Source of the DNA: Actinomadura nitritigenes
GTDB taxonomy: Bacteria; Actinomycetota; Actinomycetes; Streptosporangiales; Streptosporangiaceae
DNA: 64,000 nt
Reading direction: 5' to 3'
NCBI RefSeq assembly: GCF_017573545.1
Contig: NZ_JAGEOK010000003.1
Location: 186,001 to 250,000, forward strand
A program made the translations under genes and the position numbers. Positions 51,806 to 60,284 of this stretch are shown in pieces. The notes beneath the pieces were generated by a model that saw only the letters and a program-made list of their open reading frames with translations, searched no databases and was not told the origin of the DNA. Numbering within the stretch: the stretch's first letter is position 1; the number at the start of each line of letters is the position of its first letter.

Positions 51806-54282
51806 GCCAGTGCACCGCGCCGGGCTGCGGCGGAACCATCGAGGACGGTTACTGCGTCATATGCGGCATGCCGCCCGCCTCGCCGAACGCGTCGCCCGCC
51901 TCCGGTTCACCCGCGTCCGGTTCACCCGCATCGGGGCCCGGGGCGGGGAACGCCTGCACCCAGCCCGGCTGCTCCGGCACGATCGTGGACGGCTACTGCG
52001 ACGAGTGCGGCTCGGCCGCCGCCCCGGCCGCCGCCGCGCAGGCGCCGTCCGGGTCGTCCGGCGCGCCGGCCCCGCCGGACGACAAGTGCCGCCAGCCGGG
52101 CTGCTCCGGCACGATCGTCGACGGCTACTGCGACGAGTGCGGCTCGCCCCCGGACCAGCCGTCCGCCTCCACCGGCACGAGCGGCACGAGCGGCACGAGC
52201 GGCACGACCCGGACCGGCAGCACCCGCACCGGCTCGTCGCGGTCGTCCGGACGGCGCGGGATGCTCGGCGCCGGCCTCGTCGAGGTGCCGCGCGTCCCGT
52301 ACCGGGACCCGTCCTCGGCGGTGATGAGCGACCCGCAGGTCGCGGAGGGCAAGCGGTTCTGCTCCAACTGCGGCGAGCCCGTCGGTCGCGGTCGCCCCGA
52401 CCGGCCGGGCCGCACCGAGGGGTTCTGCCCGAAGTGCGGCACCGGGTTCTCCTTCACCCCGAAGCTCAGCCCCGGCGACCTGGTCGGCGGGCAGTACAGC
52501 GTGCTCGGCTGCATCGCGCACGGCGGGCTCGGCTGGATCTACCTCGCGCAGGACAAGAACGTCAGCAACCGGTGGGTGGTGCTCAAGGGCCTGCTGGACA
52601 CCGGCGACGCCGACGCCATGGCCGCCGCCGCGGCGGAGCGCGCCTACCTCGCCGAGGTCGAGCACCCGAACATCGTCAAGATCTACAACTTCGTCGAGCA
52701 CGACGGCGACGGCTACATCGTCATGCAGTACGTCGGCGGCCAGTCACTCAAGGACATCCTGCTGGAGCAGCCGCAGCCCACCGGCGAGAAGCACCTGCCG
52801 CTCACGCAGGCCATCGCCTACGGCCTCGAGGTGCTGCGCGCGTTCGACTACCTGCACGCCAAGGGCCTGGTCTACTGCGACTTCAAGCCCGACAACGTCA
52901 TCCAGTCCGAGGAGGAGCTGAAGCTCATCGACCTCGGCGGCGTCCGGCGGCTGGACGACCCGGACGGCGCCATCTACGGCACGATCGGCTACCAGGCGCC
53001 GGAGATCGCCGACGTCGGCCCGTCGATCAGCTCCGACCTCTACACGGTCGGGCGCGCGCTGGCCGTGCTGAGCTTCCCGTTCAAGGGCTACACCCGGGCG
53101 TACGCGGAGAGCCTGCCGCCGCGCGAGGAGGTGTCGCTGCTCCAGAGGTTCGAGTCCTACGACCGGTTCCTGCGCCGGGCGACGCACAAGGACCCCGCGG
53201 AGCGGTTCCAGGACGCGGCCGAGATGGCGGAGCAGCTCACCGGCGTGCTGCGGGAGGTGCTGGCCGCCGAGGAGGGCGCGCCGCGTCCCGCGCCGTCCGC
53301 GCTGTTCGGGCCGGAGCGCTTCGACCCGTGGATGGCGGGCGACCTGGCGGCCGAGTCCGCGCTGCCGCCCGTCCCGCCGGAGATCGCGGCGTCTTCGCTG
53401 CCGGTGCCGCTGGTCGACGGCGCCGATCCGGCCGCCGCGTTCCTGGCCGGGCTGACCGCGCTGGACGACGAGCAGCTCGGCCCGGTGCTGGAGGGCGCGC
53501 CGGAGCGCACGCCCGAGGTGATGCTGGCGCTCGCCCGCGTCAAGATCGAGACGGGGCGGGCCGACGAGGCGTCGGCGCTGCTGGACGGGCTCGCGCAGAG
53601 CCTTCCCGGCGACTGGCGGGTGGACTGGTTCCACGCCGTGTCGCTCCTCGCCGCCGGCCGGATCGCCGAGGCCGAGCGGAGCTTCGACCGGCTCTACGGG
53701 CTGCTGCCCGGCGAGGCGGCGCCGAAGCTGGGCCTCGCCTACTGCCGCGAGCACTCCGCGCCGGACGAGGCCGTCCGGCTGTTCGAGCTGGTGTGGCGGA
53801 CCGACCACGGCTACCTCACGGCGGCGTTCGGGCTGGCCCGGGTGCACCTGGCCGCGGGCCGCCGCGCCGCGGCGGTGCAGGCCCTGGACGCGGTGCCGAA
53901 GATCTCCATCCGGTACGTCCCCGCGCAGGTCGCGGCCGTCGCGACGGCGGTCCGCGGCCGCGCGCCCGCGGACCTGACGGCGGCCGAGCTGGTCGCGGCG
54001 GGCGAGCGGCTGGAGGGCCTCGACCTGGACGACGAGCGGCACGACCGGCTCGCCACCGAGATCCTGGAGGCCGCGCTCGACTGGCTGCCCGCCGGTTCCG
54101 GCAACGGCGCCCCCGGCGGCGCCCAGGGCGGCGCGCTCATGGGCGCGCCGCTCGCCGAGACCCCGCTGCGGCGCCGGCTGGAGCGCACGTACCGGGAACT
54201 GGCGCGCCGCTCCCGCGACCGCGCCGAGTCCCGCCTGCTCATCGACTCCGCCAACGCCGTACGCCCGAGGACGCTGCTGTGA
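51802..54282 (+). CDS. pknG: PknG-type serine/threonine kinase with multiplied zinc ribbons
   Basis: 826 residues. Three near-identical ribbons of form CTxPGCxGTIxDGYCxxCG at 4-21, 52-69 and 96-113, a Thr/Gly/Ser linker (124-150), a fourth Cys4 site at 187-212 (FCSNCG, FCPKCG), kinase domain about 230-490 with Lys262 (VVLKG), YCDFKPDN (Asp360, Asn365) replacing HRDxKxxN, and DLGG (377-380), then a TPR-like C-terminus. Layout matches mycobacterial PknG (rubredoxin-kinase-TPR), which senses amino acid status, but the ribbon array is expanded. The unusual TTG start follows AGGGAG. Confidence 0.95.
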   Translation: MSQCTAPGCGGTIEDGYCVICGMPPASPNASPASGSPASGSPASGPGAGNACTQPGCSGTIVDGYCDECGSAAAPAAAAQAPSGSSGAPAPPDDKCRQPGCSGTIVDGYCDECGSPPDQPSASTGTSGTSGTSGTTRTGSTRTGSSRSSGRRGMLGAGLVEVPRVPYRDPSSAVMSDPQVAEGKRFCSNCGEPVGRGRPDRPGRTEGFCPKCGTGFSFTPKLSPGDLVGGQYSVLGCIAHGGLGWIYLAQDKNVSNRWVVLKGLLDTGDADAMAAAAAERAYLAEVEHPNIVKIYNFVEHDGDGYIVMQYVGGQSLKDILLEQPQPTGEKHLPLTQAIAYGLEVLRAFDYLHAKGLVYCDFKPDNVIQSEEELKLIDLGGVRRLDDPDGAIYGTIGYQAPEIADVGPSISSDLYTVGRALAVLSFPFKGYTRAYAESLPPREEVSLLQRFESYDRFLRRATHKDPAERFQDAAEMAEQLTGVLREVLAAEEGAPRPAPSALFGPERFDPWMAGDLAAESALPPVPPEIAASSLPVPLVDGADPAAAFLAGLTALDDEQLGPVLEGAPERTPEVMLALARVKIETGRADEASALLDGLAQSLPGDWRVDWFHAVSLLAAGRIAEAERSFDRLYGLLPGEAAPKLGLAYCREHSAPDEAVRLFELVWRTDHGYLTAAFGLARVHLAAGRRAAAVQALDAVPKISIRYVPAQVAAVATAVRGRAPADLTAAELVAAGERLEGLDLDDERHDRLATEILEAALDWLPAGSGNGAPGGAQGGALMGAPLAETPLRRRLERTYRELARRSRDRAESRLLIDSANAVRPRTLL
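51961..52146. repeat. Near-identical zinc-ribbon coding units
   Basis: Segments 51961-52014 and 52093-52146 are identical at 52 of 54 bases, coding two of the Cys4 ribbons. The similarity at nucleotide level implies recent tandem duplication. A 15-base tandem repeat encoding Ala-Ser-Gly-Ser-Pro lies just upstream (about 51898-51930). Confidence 0.85.
52174..52209. repeat. Nonamer tandem repeat in the pknG linker
   Basis: GGCACGAGC three times (52174-52200) plus a fourth, changed copy (52201-52209), coding Gly-Thr-Ser units of the flexible linker. Confidence 0.85.
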
Positions 54283-55598
54283 CCGACGACCCGACCGCCG
54301 CCCCCGTCGACGGCACGGCCGCGGCCAAGCCCGCCGAGCCGACCTGCCCGGTGTGCGGCGAGATCGTCTACCCGGGCTACGTGTTCTGCGAGAACTGCGG
54401 GCACAAGCTCGGCGACCCGCCGCCCGCGGATCCCGGGGAGAGCGGCGCGGCGCCCCGGGAGGGCGCGACGATCCGGCAGAGCTCCGCCTCGCTCGCCCGG
54501 CGCCGGGCGGCGGGCGAGGCCCGCCCGTGCCCGGAGTGCGGCGGCGCGGCGATCGACGCGGACGGCTACTGCGAGCGGTGCGGCCTGCGCCAGCCCGCCG
54601 AACGCGACCATGTCGAGATCGGCCTTCCGGCGGCCGGCGGATCCGCCGGGCCGGACGCGAACGGGTCCGGCCCGCTCGCCGCCGCGGGCGCCAGCGACCG
54701 CGGCCGCCGCTACAGCCGCAACGAGGACGCGCTCGCCCTCGCCGCGCACGCCGCGGGCGTCGTGGCGGTCGTGTCGGACGGGGTCGGCTCGTCGCAGCGT
54801 CCGGACGAGGCGTCCCGCGCGGCCGCCGACACCGCCGCCGCCGAGCTGGCGGCGCTGCTGGACGCGGGCCACGACCCCGAGGAGGCGACCCGCGCCGCCG
54901 CGCTGAAGGCGGCCGGCGCGGTCGCGGCGCTCGCCGCGTCCCCGTCGGAGGCGCCGTCGTGCACGTACGTGTCGGCGGTGACGCGCGGCGCGGCCCTGAC
55001 CGTCGGCTGGGTCGGCGACAGCCGGGCCTACTGGCTGTCCGCCGGCCCGGACGGGACGGCCGACACGGAGGAGACCCGACCGGACGCGACGCGGCCCGAC
55101 GGCCTCGGCCCGGACGACACCGAGCCGAACACCGGCGACACCGAGCCGAGCACCGGCGACATGGCCGAGCTGGGCGCGTCCCGCCAGCTCACCGAGGACG
55201 ACTCGTGGGCCGCGATCATGGTGGCGCAGGGCGCGCTGACCGAGGCCGAGGCGGAGGCGCACCCGAACGCGCACGTCATCACCGCCTGGCTGGGCGCGGA
55301 CGCGGGCGAGGTCCGGCCGCACGTCGCGACGTTCCGCCCGACCGGCCCCGGCACGCTGCTGGTGTGCAGCGACGGCCTGTGGAACTACTTCCCGGCGGCC
55401 GCCGACCTGGCCGCCCTCCTCGGCGGCCCCGGCGAGCGGCCCGACCCGGCCGCCGACCCGCTCGGCGCCGCGCGGACGCTCGTGCGGCACGCCCTCGACG
55501 CCGGGGGGCGCGACAACATCACCGTCGCGGTCATCCCCTTCCCCTCTCCCCCAGTCCCCGCGCGCACGCACCCCGAGAGCACGGAGCAGCACCGATGA
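54279..55598 (+). CDS. PP2C phosphatase with two zinc ribbons
   Basis: 439 residues. Cys4 ribbons at 23-40 (CPVC, CENC) and 84-101 (CPEC, CERC), then a PP2C domain (about 125-430): GRRYSRNEDALA, VAVVSDGVGSSQRPDE, VGWVGDSRAYWL, LLVCSDGLWNYF and GGRDNITVAVI. All metal-binding Asp blocks are intact. An acidic/Thr-rich insertion (about 255-300, repeats of TEPxTGD) interrupts the catalytic core. GTG start overlaps the kinase stop. Natural eraser of PknG phosphorylation. Confidence 0.94.
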   Translation: MTDDPTAAPVDGTAAAKPAEPTCPVCGEIVYPGYVFCENCGHKLGDPPPADPGESGAAPREGATIRQSSASLARRRAAGEARPCPECGGAAIDADGYCERCGLRQPAERDHVEIGLPAAGGSAGPDANGSGPLAAAGASDRGRRYSRNEDALALAAHAAGVVAVVSDGVGSSQRPDEASRAAADTAAAELAALLDAGHDPEEATRAAALKAAGAVAALAASPSEAPSCTYVSAVTRGAALTVGWVGDSRAYWLSAGPDGTADTEETRPDATRPDGLGPDDTEPNTGDTEPSTGDMAELGASRQLTEDDSWAAIMVAQGALTEAEAEAHPNAHVITAWLGADAGEVRPHVATFRPTGPGTLLVCSDGLWNYFPAAADLAALLGGPGERPDPAADPLGAARTLVRHALDAGGRDNITVAVIPFPSPPVPARTHPESTEQHR

Positions 55599-56950
55599 GC
55601 GAGCAGCCGCAATTCACGATCAAGGTCGACCAGAACAAGTACCTGCCCGCGGGCGGCCGCGAGGTGCACGCCATCGTGTCCGTCGAGGCGACCGGCCCGG
55701 CGCTGCCGTCGCCGTCCTCGGTGGACGCCGCCGTGGTGATCATCATCGACACGTCCGGCTCGATGTCGTACCCGGACAGCAAGCTGCGCGCCGCGGTCGC
55801 CGCCGCGCAGACCGCGGTGGACACGCTGCGCGACGGCGTCGAGTTCGCCATCGTCTCCGGTTCCAACTCCGCGTCGATGGTCTTCCCGCAGCAGCCGGGC
55901 CTGGTCAAGGCCACCGACGGCGCCCGGCAGCGCGCCAAGCAGGAGCTGAAGCGGCTGAAGGCGTCCGGCGGCACCGCCATCGGGTCGTGGCTGCGGCTCG
56001 CCGACCAGATCTTCGACGCCCGGCCGGGCGCGATCCGGCAGGCGATCCTGCTGACCGACGGCAAGAACCAGCACGAGACGCCCGAGCAGCTCAACGCCGC
56101 GCTGGCGCGCTGCGCGGGCCGGTTCGTCTGCGACTGCCGCGGCATCGGCACCGACTGGGAGGTCGCCGAGCTGCGCCGGATCGCGTCCGCGCTGCTCGGC
56201 AGCGTCGAGTTCATCCGCGACACCAACGACCTCGCCGCCGACTTCCGGGCGATGACGGAGGCGGCGATGGGCAAGGCCGTCGCGGACGTGGCGCTGCGGG
56301 TGTGGACGCCGAAGACCGCGACGCTGAAGTTCGTCAAGCAGGTCATGCCGTCGGTGGACGACCTCAGCGGCAAGCGGGTGGAGTCGGCGCCGCAGGCCGG
56401 CGACTACCCGCTCGGCGCGTGGGGCGCGGAGAGCCGCGACTACCACGTCTGCGTCGAGGTGCCGCCCGGCGAGGTCGGCAAGGAGGTCCGCGCCGCCTGG
56501 GTGAAGCTGGTCGTGCCGGGCGCCCCCGGCGAGGAGGCGCAGGTGCTGGCGACCGGGAACGTCCTCGCGCAGTGGACCGACGACGAGGCCCTCTCCACCA
56601 AGATCAACCCGCGGGTCGCCGACTACACCGGGCAGGCCGAGCTGGCGCAGGCCATCCAGGAGGGCCTGGAGGCCCGCGGCAAGGGCGACGTCGACACCGC
56701 CACCGCGCGGCTCGGCCGCGCGGTCGTGCTGGCCGACCAGGCCGGCAACGAGGAGATCACCGCGCTGCTGCGCCGCGTCGTGGACGTCGTCGACCCGGTC
56801 ACCGGGACCGTCCGGCTGAAGCGCGACGTCGACAAGGCCGACGAGATGACGCTCGACACCCGTTCCACCAAGACCGTCCGGACGCGCGGCGCCGAGACCC
56901 CGACGACCCGCAAGGACGAGACCGTGCCGACGCGGCGGGGCGAGGGCTGA
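55595..56950 (+). CDS. von Willebrand factor A protein with Thr-rich tail
   Basis: 451 residues. vWA domain (about 40-220) with MIDAS motif DTSGS in VVIIIDTSGSMSYPDSKL, TAIGS and LLTDGKN completing the metal site. A beta-rich region follows, then a helical segment with AELAQAIQEGLEARGKGDVD. The C-terminal tail (about 415-451) is rich in Thr with basic residues, for example TRSTKTVRTRGAETPTTRKD, and is a candidate phospho-acceptor for PknG. ATG overlaps the phosphatase stop. Confidence 0.92.
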   Translation: MSEQPQFTIKVDQNKYLPAGGREVHAIVSVEATGPALPSPSSVDAAVVIIIDTSGSMSYPDSKLRAAVAAAQTAVDTLRDGVEFAIVSGSNSASMVFPQQPGLVKATDGARQRAKQELKRLKASGGTAIGSWLRLADQIFDARPGAIRQAILLTDGKNQHETPEQLNAALARCAGRFVCDCRGIGTDWEVAELRRIASALLGSVEFIRDTNDLAADFRAMTEAAMGKAVADVALRVWTPKTATLKFVKQVMPSVDDLSGKRVESAPQAGDYPLGAWGAESRDYHVCVEVPPGEVGKEVRAAWVKLVVPGAPGEEAQVLATGNVLAQWTDDEALSTKINPRVADYTGQAELAQAIQEGLEARGKGDVDTATARLGRAVVLADQAGNEEITALLRRVVDVVDPVTGTVRLKRDVDKADEMTLDTRSTKTVRTRGAETPTTRKDETVPTRRGEG

Positions 56951-56952
56951 GC

Positions 56953-57681
56953 ATGGCGATCTGCCCCAACGGACACACCTCGCGGTCCGCGGACTACTGC
57001 GACGACTGCGGCGAGCTCATCGGCGCGCCCGCCACGCCCCCCGCTTCCCCGTCCGGCGGGGGGCCCGCGGCGCCGTCCGGCCCGTCCGGGGAGCGGCGCT
57101 GCCCCGACTGCGGCGAGCCCGGCACCGACCGGTTCTGCGAGATCTGCGGCTACGACTTCGCGACCGGCGGCGGCAGGCCCACGTCCGACCGGCCGCTTCC
57201 CCCGCCACCGGGGCCTCCGGGGCCGCCCCCGCCCCCTCCGCCCCCGCCGCCGCTCCCGCCGAACGCGACGGGCTGGACGGCCGTGGTGGCCGCCGACCGC
57301 GAGTACTACAACGCGGTCATCGCCGAGGAAGGCCCCGACTCGGCGTCGCTGGCATTCCCGCCGTACGCGCCGGAGCGGCGGATCCCGCTCGCCGGGCGGC
57401 AGATCCGGATCGGGCGGCGGAGCTCGGCGCAGCCGTCCCCGCCGGAGATCGACCTGCGCGAGCCGCCGGAGGACCCGGGCGTCTCGCACGTCCACGCGGT
57501 GCTGCTGGCCAAGCCGGACGGCTCCTGGACGCTCGTCGACCCCGGCTCGCGGAACCGGACCTGCCTGAACGGCTCCACCGATCCGATCCCGCTGAACGAG
57601 GAGATCCCCGTGTCCGCGGGCGACCGCATCCACGTCGGCGCCTGGACCACCATCACGCTGACCAGAGACGAGGCGATATGA
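56953..57681 (+). CDS. FHA protein with zinc ribbons and poly-proline linker
   Basis: 242 residues. Ribbon-like sites CPNGH...CDDCG (4-19) and CPDCG...CEICG (about 49-66), a proline run of about 20 residues, and a C-terminal FHA domain (about 130-240) with IGRRSS, GVSHVHAVL and NRTCLNG, the typical phosphothreonine-binding Arg, Ser-His and Asn. GarA in mycobacteria is the FHA target of PknG; this protein could fill that role but its N-terminus lacks the TETTS-like motif. Starts two bases after the vWA gene's stop codon. Confidence 0.92.
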   Translation: MAICPNGHTSRSADYCDDCGELIGAPATPPASPSGGGPAAPSGPSGERRCPDCGEPGTDRFCEICGYDFATGGGRPTSDRPLPPPPGPPGPPPPPPPPPPLPPNATGWTAVVAADREYYNAVIAEEGPDSASLAFPPYAPERRIPLAGRQIRIGRRSSAQPSPPEIDLREPPEDPGVSHVHAVLLAKPDGSWTLVDPGSRNRTCLNGSTDPIPLNEEIPVSAGDRIHVGAWTTITLTRDEAI

Positions 57682-59222
57682 CGGCCGTCCAGCAGGCGCC
57701 GGCGGGACCGCCGGGCGGACCGTCCGGCCGTGTCGCCGGAAACGGCGCCCCGGCCGCCGGCGGCACGGCGCCGCCGCCGGAGCGCCCGTCGGAGCGGCGG
57801 CTCCGACGCGCGGCCCCCGGCGAGCCGTCGGGCATCGCGCGGGCGCTCCCCCGCACCGTCGCGGGCCGGATCCGGGTGCTGACCGCGGCGGTCGCCGTGG
57901 TCCTCGTGGCGCTGCTCGTGGCGGCGTGGGCGGCGATCGCCGACGCCCGCGACGGCGTGAAGGTGATCGGGAAGGACGCGGGCCCGCAGGTCGTCGCGAC
58001 CGGCGACATGTACTTCCAGCTGTCGGACATGGACGCCCAGCTGGCCAACGCGCTGCTCGCGGGGCCCGCCGCCGGCGGCGGCCGCGACCAGGCCCTCGCC
58101 CGCTACGACCAGGACCGGCAGCGGGCGGGCGTCGCGCTGCTGAAGGCCGCGAAGCTCGCCGACGAGACCACCGAGGACGACACCGCCCGCGACCTGCTGG
58201 ACGGCATCGGCCGCTACGAGCGGCTCGCCTCGCAGGCGCTGCTGCTCGACCAGCAGTCGGGGCGCACCTCCGGCCAGCCGCCGAAGAAGGTCTTGGACCT
58301 GTACCGGCAGGCGACCGACATGATGAAGCTCGACCTGCTGCCCAAGGCGTACAACCTGACGCTCGACAACGGCACGCTCGTCCGGCACACCTACGAGGAG
58401 AAGCGCTCCGACGTCCGGTCGGGCGCGCTGTGGGTCATCGTCACCGGGATCGTCCTGCTGGGCGTCCTGCTCGGGCTCCAGGCGTACCTGGCCCGCCGCT
58501 TCCGGCGGCTGCTGAACCCGGCGCTGGCCGTCGCCACGCTCGGCGCGCTCGTCCTCGTCGCCGCCTGCGCCGCGATGCTCGCCGGGCAGGGCGACGACCT
58601 GCGCAGGGCGAAGGAGCAGGGCTTCGACCCGATCCTGTCGCTGTCGCGGGCGCGCGCCATCAGCAACAGCGCGAACGCCGACGAGACGCGCTTCCTGCTC
58701 GACCCGGCCCGCGCCGACTCCTACGAGCAGGTCTACCTGAAGAAGTCGCAGACCGTCCTCTACCTGAAGGCCGGGAACCTCGACGAGTACAACGCCGCCG
58801 TGCAGAAGGGGCTGCGGGTCGACCAGGGACGCGCGCCGTTCCTCGGTTTCCTCGGCACGGAGGCCAACCGGGTCGACGACCTCGCCAGGCCCGTGGACAC
58901 CGAGGACGCGCTGAAGCGGGTGCTGGCCGACTACCAGAGGGTCCAGGAGAACGACCACCGGATGCGCGCGCTGGTCGACGGCGGGCAGAGGGCGCAGGCA
59001 TCGGCGGCGCGCGGCGCGGCTACCGCCGACTTCACCCGGTACGACAAGGACATGCAGACCCTGATCGGCATCCACTGGGGGGCGTTCCAGCAGGCCGTCA
59101 AGGACGGCGAGGACGGCACGGGCGGCTGGTACGCGATCCTGCCGGTCGCGGGCATCGCCATCGTCGCGCTCGCGCTCGTCGGCGTGCGGCCCCGCCTGGC
59201 GGAGTACCGGTGGCAGAGATGA
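57678..59222 (+). CDS. glnX: GlnX-like membrane coupling protein
   Basis: 514 residues. N-terminal cytosolic Pro/Gly-rich part, membrane segment about 66-90, a helical extracytoplasmic region (about 95-245), two adjacent segments (about 255-305), another extracytoplasmic helical region, and a final segment about 492-508. No enzymatic motif. In mycobacteria GlnX (Rv0412c) sits between GlnH and PknG and relays the ligand signal. Start ATG overlaps FHA stop; its stop overlaps the GlnH-like start. Sequence similarity to GlnX not verified, inference is from location and topology. Confidence 0.85.
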   Translation: MTAVQQAPAGPPGGPSGRVAGNGAPAAGGTAPPPERPSERRLRRAAPGEPSGIARALPRTVAGRIRVLTAAVAVVLVALLVAAWAAIADARDGVKVIGKDAGPQVVATGDMYFQLSDMDAQLANALLAGPAAGGGRDQALARYDQDRQRAGVALLKAAKLADETTEDDTARDLLDGIGRYERLASQALLLDQQSGRTSGQPPKKVLDLYRQATDMMKLDLLPKAYNLTLDNGTLVRHTYEEKRSDVRSGALWVIVTGIVLLGVLLGLQAYLARRFRRLLNPALAVATLGALVLVAACAAMLAGQGDDLRRAKEQGFDPILSLSRARAISNSANADETRFLLDPARADSYEQVYLKKSQTVLYLKAGNLDEYNAAVQKGLRVDQGRAPFLGFLGTEANRVDDLARPVDTEDALKRVLADYQRVQENDHRMRALVDGGQRAQASAARGAATADFTRYDKDMQTLIGIHWGAFQQAVKDGEDGTGGWYAILPVAGIAIVALALVGVRPRLAEYRWQR

Positions 59223-60118
59223 GAAGGCGCGGGATGGGGACCATGGGGATCCGCCGGAACGGGAACGCCCTGCGTGCGGCGGCGGCGCTGCTGACCGCCG
59301 GAGCGGCCGCGCTGTCGGCGGCGGCCTGCGGGATCGCCGACGCCGGCGAGACGTCGATCGTCCACAAGAGCGAGCTCACGATCGGCGTCAACACCGACCA
59401 GCCCGGTGTCGGGTCGCGCAGCGGCGGCACCTACGCGGGCTTCGACATCGACGTCGCCACGGAGGTCGCCCGGCGGCTCGGCGTCACCGGCTCGCACCTG
59501 CGCTTCGTGCCGGTGACGTCCAAGACCCGCGAGAGCCTGATCGAGAAGGGCAAGGTCGACCTCGTCGTCGCGAGCTACTCCATCACGCCCGAGCGGAAGC
59601 TGGACGTGGCGTTCGCGGGCCCGTACTACGTCGCGCACCAGGACATCCTCGTCCGCGCGTCCGACGCGTCCGCCGTGAAGAACGTCCACGGCCTCGCGGG
59701 CAAGCGGCTGTGCCGGGTCGCCGGGTCGGTGTCGTACCCGCGCGTCCACGACGAGCTGGGCGTGGCGGCGCTTCCCGCGGACGTCGGGGAGCACGAGGGC
59801 TACGCCGCGTGCCTGGACGGCCTGACCTCGGGCCGCCTCGACGCCGTCTCGACCGACGACCTGATCCTGGCGGGCCTGGCGGCGAAGGCCGTCCGGGAGG
59901 GCCACAAGGTGACGATCGTCAACGCGCCGTTCTCCGACGAGCCGTACGGCATCGGGCTGCGCAAGGACGACGTGGACGGCTGCGAGAGGGTGAACAAGGT
60001 GCTCACCAAGATGTACCAGAACGGAACCATGCCGCGGCTGCTGCACAAATGGTTCGATCCCGCGGGCCTGAAAGTCACCACCACCGTGCCCCAATTCGAG
60101 GGCTGTGACGAGTCGTGA
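59219..60118 (+). CDS. glnH: GlnH-like amino-acid-binding lipoprotein
   Basis: 299 residues. Lipobox AAAC after a 30-residue signal. Family 3 binding protein: LTIGVNTDQPGVGSR, GFDIDVATEVARRLG, SYSITPERKLDVAFAGPYY, YAACLDGLTSGRLDAVSTDD and PYGIGLRKDDVDGC. The paired Cys (LCRVAG and AACLDG) may form a disulfide. In mycobacteria GlnH binds aspartate/glutamate and signals via GlnX to PknG; there is no permease here, which supports a sensor role. Last gene of the coupled operon. Confidence 0.93.
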   Translation: MRRRGMGTMGIRRNGNALRAAAALLTAGAAALSAAACGIADAGETSIVHKSELTIGVNTDQPGVGSRSGGTYAGFDIDVATEVARRLGVTGSHLRFVPVTSKTRESLIEKGKVDLVVASYSITPERKLDVAFAGPYYVAHQDILVRASDASAVKNVHGLAGKRLCRVAGSVSYPRVHDELGVAALPADVGEHEGYAACLDGLTSGRLDAVSTDDLILAGLAAKAVREGHKVTIVNAPFSDEPYGIGLRKDDVDGCERVNKVLTKMYQNGTMPRLLHKWFDPAGLKVTTTVPQFEGCDES

Positions 60119-60197
60119 CCGCGCGGACGCGCTTCGCGAGGAAGGGCGAGGCGTGAAGGGCCGATGAGACCGAAGGGTCACTGAGATCAGTCGGTTA

Positions 60198-60240
60198 CGT
60201 AAGTTCCGGTCGGCGCGCGTGATCGTAAGTTATGGTCGCG
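60198..60240 (+). promoter_or_regulatory. Direct repeat upstream of the coiled-coil membrane gene
   Basis: CGTAAGTTCCGGTCGGCG (60198-60215) and CGTAAGTTATGGTCGCG (60224-60240), spaced 26 bases. Lies 45-87 bases before the ATG at 60285, suggesting an activator or sigma-factor site. Confidence 0.5.
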
Positions 60241-60284
60241 ATCAAAACCCATTCCGGTAGGAACCGCCCCGCCCGAGGAGTGCC

